From Polaribacter sp. (lineage in GTDB: Bacteria > Bacteroidota > Bacteroidia > Flavobacteriales > Flavobacteriaceae), in NCBI RefSeq assembly GCF_024639685.1, contig NZ_JAHEHX010000004.1, forward strand, positions 1 through 64,000: a stretch of DNA of 64,000 bases. The letters are read 5' to 3'. Positions 55,212 through 64,000 of this stretch are shown here, one piece after another. Under the pieces are notes generated by a model. It worked only from the letters and a program-made list of their open reading frames with translations, did not search any database and had not been told where the DNA came from. Every line of letters begins with the position of its first letter. The stretch's first letter is position 1. The translations under genes and the position numbers were made by a program.

Positions 55212-55808
55212 ATGAATTTCTTAGCACATCTCTATTTATCAGAAAATAATACCAATATTATGATTGGTAATTTTATTGCAGATCATGTAAGAGGAAATAA
55301 TTTCAGGCATTTTAATACTGAAATTCAGCAAGGTCTATTTTTGCATAGAGAAATTGACACCTTTACAGATGCTCATCCTATAGTTAGAAAAAGCAAAAGA
55401 CGTTTACACAAGCGTTACAGACATTATGATGGAGTAATTATAGATATTTTCTACGATTACTTTCTGGCAAAAAATTGGAATAGCTATTCAGAAATTCCTT
55501 TAGAGCTTTACACACAAAGTATTTATCAACTTTTTAAGGAGAAATCTTTAGAACTTCCCATCAAATCTCAGAACTTTATTAAATATATGATTGAGTATGA
55601 TATTTTATACCATTATCAATTTAAAGAAGGAATTGCTAAAGTTTTAAATGGTATGAATCAGAGAACCAAAGGCAAATCTCAAATGAATTTAGCCATCGAA
55701 GATTTAGAAATACTACAAGAGGAATTAGAAGAAGATTTTACTTTATTTTTTAAAGATCTGCGTGCATTTACTAAAATTAAATTAAAAGAAATTCAATTGA
55801 AAATATGA
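55212..55808 (+). CDS. Acyl carrier protein phosphodiesterase-like (DUF479)
   Basis: MNFLAHLYLSENNTNIMIGNFIADHVRG, LFLHREIDTFTDAHPIVRKSKRRL, YDGVIIDIFYDYFLAKNW. Confidence 0.92.
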   Translation: MNFLAHLYLSENNTNIMIGNFIADHVRGNNFRHFNTEIQQGLFLHREIDTFTDAHPIVRKSKRRLHKRYRHYDGVIIDIFYDYFLAKNWNSYSEIPLELYTQSIYQLFKEKSLELPIKSQNFIKYMIEYDILYHYQFKEGIAKVLNGMNQRTKGKSQMNLAIEDLEILQEELEEDFTLFFKDLRAFTKIKLKEIQLKI

Positions 55809-57483
55809 GAAAACTAACTATTATAGCATACTTTGTATTTATTATAACTGCTTGTCATAATAAACCAGAACTTGGTTTAATTACAGAAAAAGCAATGGTA
55901 GTTTCTGCAAGAGTTGAAGCTTCAGAAATTGGTTCATCAATTTTAAAAAAAAGGGGAATGCTTATGATGCAATGGTTGCTACACATTTTGCATTAGCAGT
56001 TGTATACCCTGTTGCTGGTAATATTGGTGGAGGTGGTTTTATGGTGTATAGACATAATGATGGCAAAAAAGGGGCCTTAGATTTTAGGGAGAAAGCACCA
56101 ATTACTGCTCACAAAGACATGTATTTAGATTCCTTAGGTAATGTTAATAAAAAAAAAAGTGTTTTAGGTGCACATGCAGTGGGTATTCCTAGTTCTGTGG
56201 CTGGTGTTTTTGAAGTACATAAAAAATTAGGGAGTTTACCTTTTTCTGATTTGGTTCAACCAGCCATTGATTTAGCAAAAAACGGTATTATAGTTACTGA
56301 AAAACAAGCTAAAAGTTTAAACTATGCAACTGAAAGATTTAGAAAAGTAAATAATTATAAAACTATTTTTGATAAAGAATGGAAAGCAGGTGACACTTTT
56401 ATTCAGAATGAATTAGCACAAACTTTAGAACAAATTAGAGATTTTGGTAAAGATGGATTCTATAAGGGTAAAACTGCAGATTTCCTAGTAAATTACATCA
56501 CAGAATTAGGAGGAATAATTTCTCACAAAGATTTAGAAAACTACAAAGCTGTATGGAGAAAACCTATTGAATTTTCTTACAAAAATCATAATATTACTTC
56601 CATGACTTTACCTGCAAGTGGTGGTATTTGTTTAGCTCAGATTCTAAAGTCGATAGAACCTTATGATTTATCAAAAATAAAACATAATTCATCAAAATAT
56701 ATTCAACTTTTAACTGAAGCAGAAAAACGTGCTTATGCAGATAGAGCTCACTATTTAGGGGACATCGATTATGTAGATGTTCCTTTAGATAGTTTAGCTA
56801 GCACCAAATATTTAAAAAAGAGAATGAGCTCTTTTTCTTGGGATAAAGCTACACCTTCATCAGCAATTTCTCATGGTAAAATTCTAGGTTATGAAAGTGA
56901 TGAAACCACCCATTATTCTATTGTAGATCAATTTGGAAATGCAGTTTCAGTTACAACCACTTTAAATACAGGTTATGGCTCTAAAGTCTTAGTAAAAGGT
57001 GCTGGTTTTTTTCTAAATAATGAAATGGATGATTTTTCTAGCAAACCTGGTGTTCCAAATGTGTACGGTTTAGTTGGTTCTAAGGCAAATGCAATAGCTC
57101 CAGAAAAACGAATGTTAAGCTCAATGACACCAACAATAGTAGAGAAAGATGGTCAATTAAAAATGGTTGTTGGTACTCCTGGAGGTTCTACAATTATAAC
57201 CTCTGTTTTGCAAAATATTATTAATGTAGTCGATTATAAAATGGGCATGCAAGAATCTGTAAATAAACCACGTTTTCATCATCAATGGTTACCAGACGTT
57301 ATAAGAATGGAACCGAATGGTTTTGACAAGAACACAAAGAAAAACCTCAATAAGTTAGGCTATGATTTACTAGAAAGAAACTCTTTGATTATTGGTAGAG
57401 TTGATGCAATTTTAGTTTTACCTAATGGAAAATTAGAAGCTGGCGCAGACAAAAGAGGTGATGATGCAGCAGCAGGATTTTAA
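55805..57483 (+). CDS. ggt: Gamma-glutamyltransferase lipoprotein, frame interrupted at an A8G4 tract (two ORFs: 55805-55996 and 55972-57483)
   Basis: ORF1 lipobox FVFIITACHN...SARVEASEIGSSILKK; frame break at 55945-55956; ORF2 NAYDAMVATHFALAVVYPVAGNIGGGGFMVYR...DETTHYSIVDQFGNAVSVTTTLNTGYGS (catalytic Thr region). Confidence 0.9.
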
Positions 57484-57536
57484 AGCAAACTTTAAACTTT
57501 ATACAAACTTAAAATTTCAACAACTTAAAAATTATA

Positions 57537-57953
57537 ATGATACAACCCTTCCATTTAGCAATACCTGTTCAAAATTTAGAAAAATGCAGAACCTTTTATA
57601 GAGATGTTTTACAATGCAAAGAAGCCAGAAGCACAGAGAATTGGGTAGACTTTAATCTCTTTGGACATCAATTGGTTCTTCATCAAAAAGATGATTTTAA
57701 GCCAGAAAGAATTTCAAATCCTGTAGACGGTTTTGAGGTACCTGTTCCTCATTTTGGAGTCGTTTTAACATGGAAAGACTGGCATAAACTTGCTGAACAT
57801 TTAAAAGCTTTAAATATAAAGTTTGAAATAGCTCCATGCATTCGTTTCAAGGGTAAGGTTGGCGAACAAGCCACTATGTTTTTTAAAGACCCAGAAAATA
57901 ATGCTTTAGAATTCAAAGCTTTTCAAGATATTGGACAATTATTTGCCAAGTAA
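57537..57953 (+). CDS. VOC/glyoxalase family protein
   Basis: FHLAIPVQNLEKCRTFYRDVLQCKEARSTENWVDFNLFGHQLVLHQ...FKDPENNALEFKAF. Confidence 0.9.
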   Translation: MIQPFHLAIPVQNLEKCRTFYRDVLQCKEARSTENWVDFNLFGHQLVLHQKDDFKPERISNPVDGFEVPVPHFGVVLTWKDWHKLAEHLKALNIKFEIAPCIRFKGKVGEQATMFFKDPENNALEFKAFQDIGQLFAK

Positions 57954-58017
57954 TTTTTTTGTGATTTTTTTAAGTTTGATTTTTTTACCTTTAAAAAATT
58001 AACCAAACTTTAAGATC

Positions 58018-61000
58018 ATGAAAAAAATAATTTTTCTTTTTGCGATAATTCTAAACTACACAAGTTTTTCTCAAGGAACAAGATTATTAAGACAACCAAC
58101 ATTATCTAAAAATCAAGTAGTATTTGTACATGCTGCAGATTTGTGGAAAGCACCAATAAATGGCGGAAATGCCATAAGACTTACAAGTGATGATGGTTAT
58201 GAGTCTAGTCCAAAATTTTCTAAAGATGGGCAATGGATTGCTTTTACAGCTCAATATGATGGAAATATTGATGTTTATATAGTTTCAATTAATGGCGGTG
58301 AACCTAAAAGACTAACTTATCACTCAGCTTCAGACATTGTACAAGGTTGGACACCTGATGGTAAAATATTATTCAGATCTAACAGAGAAGGCAGACCCAC
58401 ACAAACCAATAAATTCTTTACCATTTCAACAAAAGGCGGATTGCCAGAAGCTTTTGATATTCCAAGAGCAGCCTTTGGAGAAATTTCTGAAGACAATACA
58501 TATATTGCCTATACACCTATTACAAGTTGGGATGCTGAATGGAGAAATTATAGAGGAGGACAAGCAATGCCTATTTGGATTGTAAATCTTAAAACCAAAG
58601 AATTGATAAAAACACCACAATTAGATGGTGAACGTCATGTAAATCCTGTTTGGCATAAAGGTAATGTATATTACATTTCAGAAAGAGATTATACAGCCAA
58701 CATTTGGTCTTACAATATTAAAACAAAGCAAGAAACACAAGTTACCTTTCATAAAAAGTTTGATGTTAAAAATATTGATGCCAATCAAAATGGAATAGTG
58801 TATGAGCAAGGAGGTTTTTTGCATTTATTAAATCCTGAAACTAAACAAAGTAATCAAATTGTTATTAATGTAAAAGGAGATTTAAACTACTCTAGAACAA
58901 GATGGATGAATGTTTCTGGCAGAAACTTAACCAACCCAAATGTATCTCCTAAAGGGAAAAGAGCTATTTTTGAACATCGAGGAGAAATTTTTACAATACC
59001 TAAAGAAAATGGTACTTGGAGGAATTTAACCAATTCGTCAGCAGTTGCAGATCGTTCTCCTATTTGGTCTCCAAAAGGAGATAGAGTTGCTTGGTTTTCT
59101 GACAAAAATGGAGAATATGAATTGGTTTTAGCTGATCAAACTGGAGCTAATCAAGAATATATAAAACTCCCAAATCCAACTTTTTATTTTCAACCTGATT
59201 GGTCTCCAAATGGAAAATATATCGCTTACACAGATACCAATTTTGTAATTTGGATTATTAATTTAGAAACTAAAAAAATTGTAAAAGCAGATGCTGATGG
59301 TTTTGCACATCCAGATCGAAGTATGAATCCTAAATTTTCTCCTGACAGTGATTGGATTGTCTATGCAAAACAAAATGATAATAGTTTTAAATCTGTTTAT
59401 GCATATCAATTAAGTACTAAAAAAATTGTGCAAATAACAGATAAAATTGCAGATGCAATTTCTCCTGTTTGGGATGCTTCAGGTAAATACATATATACTT
59501 TAGCAAGTACAGATTATGGCTTACAAACAGGTTGGTTAGACATGTCTTCTTACGACCCTAGTGTAACTAGAACTTTATATGCAATTGTACTAAATTCAAA
59601 GGATAAAGCTCCTAATCTTCCAAAAACAGATGAAGAAGAAAACCCAAAATCAAAATCTAATGATTCAAAAAAGAAAGAAGATAAAAAAGAGAGTAGTAAA
59701 AAAACAATCATAGATGAAAATGGCATTTTTGATAGAGCTGTGGCTTTAGATTTACCTATCAGCAATTACGTTGGTTTATTAAAAGGACCAAAAAACAAAG
59801 TTTTTATTGCTGAATCAAAACCCAACAGTAGAGGTTTAACTTTATATAGTTTTGATGTTGCAAAAGAAAAATCAACTGTGTTTGCAACAGGAGTTTCTTC
59901 TATGACTGCCTCTAGTGATGCAAGTTCAATTTTATTATCTAAAGATAATAGCTGGAGCTTAAATAAAGCTGCTGCTGCAAAAGCAGGCAAAGAAAGCTTA
60001 AAAACTAACTTAAAAATTAAAGTAGATCCTAAAGCAGAGGCTCATCAAATCTTTAAAGAAGGGTGGCGCTTTATGAGAGATTTTCTTTATGTAGATAATG
60101 TGCATGGTGCTCCTTGGAATGCTATTTATAACTGGTATTCTCCATGGATAAATGATGTTAGACACAGAACCGATTTAAATTATGTGATAGACATAATGAG
60201 TGGTGAAGTTGCTATTGGGCATTCTTATGTTTCTGGTGGAGATTTACCAAATGTAAATAGAGTTGCTGTAGGGTTATTAGGTGCAGATTTAGAAAAATAC
60301 AAAGGTTACTATAGATTCAAGAAAATTTATAAAGGCGAACGTTGGAATCCGAATATTTTTGCTCCATTAGGTTTACCTGGAATCAATGTAAACAAAGGTG
60401 ATTATTTAGTAGCTATAAATGGTGTAGATTTAACTTCAGAAATGAATCCATATCAATTATTAGAACAAACAGCTGGTAGAGAAATTTATATTAAAGTTAA
60501 CAATAAACCCTCTCAAAAAGATGCTAAATCAATTTTAATAACACCAACAGCAAGCGAAAGAGGTTTAAGAAATATAGATTGGGTAGAAAGTAATCGTAGA
60601 AAAGTTGATGAATTATCAAATGGAAAATTAGCTTACGTTTATGTTCCAAATACAAGCAACCCAGGTTTTACATCTTTTAATAGATACTACTTTTCTCAAC
60701 AAGATAAAAAAGGTGTTGTAATTGATGAAAGAAATAATGGAGGTGGTTCTGCAGCCGATTATATGATAGACATAATGTCTAGAGAAGTTGTTGGTTATTT
60801 TAACAGTAAATCAGAAAGCAGAAAACCTTGGACAACACCAATGGCTGGAATTTGGGGGCCAAAAGTGATGATAATTAACGAAAGAGCTGGTTCTGGAGGG
60901 GATTTGTTACCCTATATGTTTAAAGTAAAAAACTTAGGAACCCTAGTTGGAACTAGAACTTGGGGTGGTTTAGTTGGTACTTGGGACACTCCAAGATTTA

Positions 61001-61260
61001 TAGATGGAGGAAGAATGGTTGCACCAAGAGGTGGTTTTTACGATGTTGATGGCAATTGGGCTGTTGAAGCAGAAGGTGTAGCTCCAGATATTGAAGTACA
61101 TCAAACCCCAAAAGTAGTTTTATCTGGTAAAGATCCTCAATTAGAAAGAGCGGTTGCAGAAGCTTTACGTTTATTAAAAGGAAATGAATTTATTTTAAAA
61201 CCAGAGCCAAAAGCACCAATTCGTTCTAAAAGACCTAAAGGATATCAAAAAGACAATTAA
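58018..61260 (+). CDS. Tricorn-type S41 peptidase (beta-propeller, PDZ and protease domains)
   Basis: Repeated SPKFSKDGQWIAFTAQYDGNIDVYI-type propeller motifs, PDZ GINVNKGDYLVAINGVDL, VVIDERNNGGGSAADYMID, NERAGSGGDLLPYMFK. Confidence 0.93.
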   Translation: MKKIIFLFAIILNYTSFSQGTRLLRQPTLSKNQVVFVHAADLWKAPINGGNAIRLTSDDGYESSPKFSKDGQWIAFTAQYDGNIDVYIVSINGGEPKRLTYHSASDIVQGWTPDGKILFRSNREGRPTQTNKFFTISTKGGLPEAFDIPRAAFGEISEDNTYIAYTPITSWDAEWRNYRGGQAMPIWIVNLKTKELIKTPQLDGERHVNPVWHKGNVYYISERDYTANIWSYNIKTKQETQVTFHKKFDVKNIDANQNGIVYEQGGFLHLLNPETKQSNQIVINVKGDLNYSRTRWMNVSGRNLTNPNVSPKGKRAIFEHRGEIFTIPKENGTWRNLTNSSAVADRSPIWSPKGDRVAWFSDKNGEYELVLADQTGANQEYIKLPNPTFYFQPDWSPNGKYIAYTDTNFVIWIINLETKKIVKADADGFAHPDRSMNPKFSPDSDWIVYAKQNDNSFKSVYAYQLSTKKIVQITDKIADAISPVWDASGKYIYTLASTDYGLQTGWLDMSSYDPSVTRTLYAIVLNSKDKAPNLPKTDEEENPKSKSNDSKKKEDKKESSKKTIIDENGIFDRAVALDLPISNYVGLLKGPKNKVFIAESKPNSRGLTLYSFDVAKEKSTVFATGVSSMTASSDASSILLSKDNSWSLNKAAAAKAGKESLKTNLKIKVDPKAEAHQIFKEGWRFMRDFLYVDNVHGAPWNAIYNWYSPWINDVRHRTDLNYVIDIMSGEVAIGHSYVSGGDLPNVNRVAVGLLGADLEKYKGYYRFKKIYKGERWNPNIFAPLGLPGINVNKGDYLVAINGVDLTSEMNPYQLLEQTAGREIYIKVNNKPSQKDAKSILITPTASERGLRNIDWVESNRRKVDELSNGKLAYVYVPNTSNPGFTSFNRYYFSQQDKKGVVIDERNNGGGSAADYMIDIMSREVVGYFNSKSESRKPWTTPMAGIWGPKVMIINERAGSGGDLLPYMFKVKNLGTLVGTRTWGGLVGTWDTPRFIDGGRMVAPRGGFYDVDGNWAVEAEGVAPDIEVHQTPKVVLSGKDPQLERAVAEALRLLKGNEFILKPEPKAPIRSKRPKGYQKDN

Positions 61261-61266
61261 TATGCT

Positions 61267-61302
61267 AAAAACAATTCCCACTTTTGTGGGAATTGTTTTT
61301 TA
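61267..61302 (+). terminator. Terminator after the tricorn gene
   Basis: AAAAACAATTCCCAC-ttt-TGTGGGAATTGTTTTTT. Confidence 0.8.
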
Positions 61303-61319
61303 ATGAAACTCATCTTTAC

Positions 61320-62213
61320 TTGAAAGTTATCGAAAGTCATATTGCATTAGAATTAGAAAAGCCAGTTCGTTTTCAAGAATATGGAGTGGGTATTTTCAAC
61401 ACAATACCTAACAAATCTGGAATTAAAAAAGCAATTAAAAAAGAACTCATTTTAATTGATGATGAACTTGCAACCACGTCTAAATATATTTCAGGAGGAG
61501 AAAAAATTGTGCTTTTAAAAGATAAAAAATCAGAAGAATTTAGCAGATTAAAATTAGATTTAGAAGTATTATATGAAGATGATTATTTAGCCATAGTCTA
61601 TAAGCCTTCAGGCATTTTAGTAAGTGGCAACAAGTTTGTAACTATTGCAAATGCACTAGCTCAAAATCTAAAAAAAAGCAATCAAACAGATGCAGTAAAA
61701 CCACAACCTGTGCATAGGTTAGATTACCCAACCTCTGGATTATTGTTAGTAGGAAAAACAAGCATTGCCATTCAAAAACTAAGTGTGTTGTTTCAAAAAA
61801 AAGAAATTCAAAAAACCTATTTTGCAATTACAATTAATGAAATGAAAAAAGAAGGTTTTATAGATAGTTATATAGATAACAAAGAATCATATTCTTCTTT
61901 TAAAGTTTTAGATTCTGTAAAATCAGAAAGATTTCATTTTTTGAATTTGGTAAAACTATCACCAAAAACTGGTAGAAAACATCAATTAAGAAAACATTTA
62001 TTATCGCTTAAAAATCCTATTTTGGGTGATAAAGAATATTACTTAACTGATAAAATTTTAAAAGGAAAAGGGTTGTATTTGCATGCTGCACATTTAGAAT
62101 TTAAACATCCATTTAGTTCAAAAAAAATTAATATTTATAAAGAATTACCTAAAAAATTCAAATCCATATTTCCAGATATTTTAATAAAAAACTACCTAAA
62201 TGTTACTAATTAG
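61320..62213 (+). CDS. RluA-family pseudouridine synthase
   Basis: VYKPSGILVSGN, QPVHRLDYPTSGLLLVGKT, TGRKHQLRKHLLSLKNPILGDKEY; TTG at 61320 preferred because the ORF-track start 61284 lies in the terminator hairpin. Confidence 0.9.
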   Translation: MKVIESHIALELEKPVRFQEYGVGIFNTIPNKSGIKKAIKKELILIDDELATTSKYISGGEKIVLLKDKKSEEFSRLKLDLEVLYEDDYLAIVYKPSGILVSGNKFVTIANALAQNLKKSNQTDAVKPQPVHRLDYPTSGLLLVGKTSIAIQKLSVLFQKKEIQKTYFAITINEMKKEGFIDSYIDNKESYSSFKVLDSVKSERFHFLNLVKLSPKTGRKHQLRKHLLSLKNPILGDKEYYLTDKILKGKGLYLHAAHLEFKHPFSSKKINIYKELPKKFKSIFPDILIKNYLNVTN

Positions 62214-62268
62214 ACCTAATTGTGAACATTGTAATAAAAGCTTACCTAATACTTCTTCTGTGAATTGA
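62200..62268 (+). pseudogene. DUF1272 family protein, N-terminal fragment
   Basis: MLLIRPNCEHCNKSLPNTSSVN*; joins in frame to the fragment at 62966. Confidence 0.8.
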
Positions 62269-62335
62269 ATGAGTGTTGTTCTTTATTTCAAGTGTATTGC
62301 ATAAAAAAACACCTACATTTCTGTAACTGCTTAAT

Positions 62336-62563
62336 TTACTTTTTTTTAGAGTCTCGTTTGACTTTGTTCTTTGGATTTGTAGTATCTATTTTAGGAAATC
62401 TACCATAGTTGCCCATCCCATCCATATCCATTGTATCTGGTTGATTGTAATTTGGATAGTTATTTTCTCTTTGTTTTTTACTTGAGTAATAAATATTCCA
62501 TAGTGTAAAGTACATATACACCGAGAAAATTACTCCACCTACTATAAAAAATTCTAAATTCAT
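62336..62563 (-). CDS. Small membrane-anchored hypothetical protein inside the insertion
   Basis: MNLEFFIVGGVIFSVYMYFTLWNIYYSSKKQREN..., one TM plus basic tail; 4-nt overlap with the upstream ORF. Confidence 0.6.
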   Translation of the reverse strand: MNLEFFIVGGVIFSVYMYFTLWNIYYSSKKQRENNYPNYNQPDTMDMDGMGNYGRFPKIDTTNPKNKVKRDSKKK

Positions 62564-62748
62564 CTTTTTATGTTATTTCTACGTTGTCTGATTGCTATCG
62601 CAAATAAGAGGATAGTTCCTGGCCAGTGAGCTGAATACTGCGCTTGTTCGGAGTTACCCATAACTCCCAGTCCAATGGAATATATCATACAAATGAATGC
62701 TAGTATGATGGGATACCATTTGTTTAAAAATTGTTTAAATTTTACCAT
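62560..62748 (-). CDS. Small membrane hypothetical protein inside the insertion
   Basis: MVKFKQFLNKWYPIILAFICMIYSIGLGVMGNSEQAQYSAHWPGTILLFAIAIRQRRNNIKR, two probable TMs. Confidence 0.6.
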   Translation of the reverse strand: MVKFKQFLNKWYPIILAFICMIYSIGLGVMGNSEQAQYSAHWPGTILLFAIAIRQRRNNIKR

Positions 62749-62965
62749 AATCTTTATTTTAATTGTTTATTGTACTGAGTTGTAAATGTAAAGACCGTAT
62801 ACTAACAACAAATTTTGATTTATCATCACTAAATTCCATTGCTTTAGTTTTAAAAAATTTAGTAGGTTTAGTTAATACTGTCTTATACCAAATGTAATTT
62901 GTTTTAATGCTTTCATTAATAAACCATTTTTTTTAAATATAATGATTTTATATTTAACCTACTTC

Positions 62966-63221
62966 AGAGGCTATGATTTGTTCTTTCGAATGCACATACT
63001 GCAAGACTTGTGCTATAGAAATTTTTAAAAATGTTTGCCCTAGTTGTTCAGGTAATTTCGTAAAACGTCCAATTCATGCATTGAATATGATAGAAAAATA
63101 CCCTGCATAAAAAAAAGAAATATACAAACCAAAGAATTTAGAAGATGTAAAAATAAATTCCAATAAATATAAAAATATAAAACCCACAGAAAGATACAGT
63201 CCATTTATTATTGAAAAATGA
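62966..63221 (+). pseudogene. DUF1272 family protein, C-terminal fragment with an internal in-frame stop
   Basis: SEAMICSFECTYCKTCAIEIFKNVCPSCSGNFVKRPIHALNMIEKYPA*KKEIYKPKNLEDVKINSNKYKNIKPTERYSPFIIEK*. Confidence 0.75.
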
Positions 63222-63294
63222 TTAAATCATTCCAAAACAATTCACTTGTGATTTTTAATTAATAAATTTGTCTTTTACACTATTTGATAATTCT

Positions 63295-64000
63295 ATGAAG
63301 AAGTTTTTTAAAATTTTAGCAGTTCTAATTATATTAATTGTTGGTTTTTTAGCCATTTATTACTTTGCCAATAATGAAGAATTGCCTGAAGGTAAAAAAG
63401 GTAAAGAAGCAGAAGCTCTGGCTATTAAAATGTACAATGCCATAAATCATGAAGCGTTTGAAAATACTGAAATTATAGAATGGAATTTTAGAAATGCTCA
63501 TTTTTACAAATGGTATAAACAAAAAAATAGTGTTGAAGTTTCTTGGGATGAAAATAAGGTGATTCTAAACACAAAAGACACCTCTAAATCTGAGGTGTAT
63601 GTAAATGATAATAAAACAAATAATCAGGAATTAATAGCTACAGCAGAAGCTTACTTTAACAACGATTCTTTTTGGTTAATTGCACCTTATAAAATATTCG
63701 ATCCTGGTACAGAAAGAAGTATTGTACAACATGAAGGTAAAGAAGCATTGATGATTACCTATACTTCTGGAGGTACTACACCTGGAGATTCTTACTTATG
63801 GATATTAGATGATAACTATATACCAACTTCTTATAAAATGTGGACATCTATAATTCCAATTGGTGGGGTTTCTGCCACTTGGTCTAATTACAAAACTACA
63901 GAAGCTGGAATTTTACTCCCAAAAAATCATACATTATCAATATTTGATTTAAGTATGGAGTTAGGCAACGTAAAGGCTTATAATAAAAAAGCCAATGCAT
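63295..64000 (+). CDS. Membrane-anchored/secreted hypothetical protein, truncated by the window edge
   Basis: MKKFFKILAVLIILIVGFLAIYYFANNEELPEGKKGKEAEALAIKMYNAINHEAFENTEIIEWNFRNAHFYKWYKQKN...; open to the window end. Confidence 0.75.
   Translation, partial: MKKFFKILAVLIILIVGFLAIYYFANNEELPEGKKGKEAEALAIKMYNAINHEAFENTEIIEWNFRNAHFYKWYKQKNSVEVSWDENKVILNTKDTSKSEVYVNDNKTNNQELIATAEAYFNNDSFWLIAPYKIFDPGTERSIVQHEGKEALMITYTSGGTTPGDSYLWILDDNYIPTSYKMWTSIIPIGGVSATWSNYKTTEAGILLPKNHTLSIFDLSMELGNVKAYNKKANA

Larger units (their letters stand above)
62250..62965. mobile_element. ~704-bp insertion (62256-62959) flanked by 6-bp direct repeats TACTTC, disrupting the DUF1272 gene; no transposase found
   Basis: TACTTC at 62250-62255 and 62960-62965; deleting the interval plus one repeat restores NCEHCNKSLPNTSEAMICSFECTYCKTC. 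Confidence 0.65.

Noticed and set aside
62256-62959. Terminal inverted repeats of the insertion
   Set aside because: Compared the first and last ~35 bp by eye and found no convincing match; not claimed
62749-62965. Integron-like attC site at the right end of the insertion (ATTTAAC resembles RYYYAAC)
   Set aside because: No matching GTTRRRY core at the other end and no convincing imperfect palindrome; the 6-bp duplication fits transposition-like insertion better

Overview
AT-rich Bacteroidota chromosome window that reads like Flavobacteriaceae (Polaribacter/Tenacibaculum-like), judged from gene families, TTG-N19-TAnnTTTG-type promoters and T9SS type B C-termini. Most of it is core genome: aroC, a rimB/rimK/AspA-like triad, trmD-rplS, monomeric icd, a TonB receptor with a DUF4249 partner, murQ, ettA, a MarR/pirin/pirin/OYE cluster, a 1896-aa T9SS surface protein, recR and rimP-nusA-infB, pdxH, ppx, lpxK, nif3-like, a DUF349 protein, aroE, tandem DUF368 genes, an SSS/PIG-L/Gfo-Idh cluster, dnaN, GGT, tricorn and RluA. 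No CRISPR, defence island or complete transposon was seen. The most interesting observations are: (1) a DUF1272 gene near the right end split by a ~704-bp insertion flanked by a 6-bp direct repeat (TACTTC), whose removal restores the reading frame exactly, and which carries two overlapping small membrane-protein ORFs but no transposase; (2) a compact promoter-terminator-start arrangement in front of rimP-nusA-infB that looks like an autoregulatory attenuator; (3) a gamma-glutamyltransferase broken at an A8G4 tract that forms an in-register A_AAA_AAA slippery heptamer; (4) an unannotated 35-aa membrane peptide between a sodium/solute symporter and a PIG-L protein; (5) remnants of a deleted T9SS gene and a frameshifted Hpt-like gene; (6) a multi-hairpin intergenic region between rplS and icd. 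All family names come from reading the protein sequences; no database search was run.
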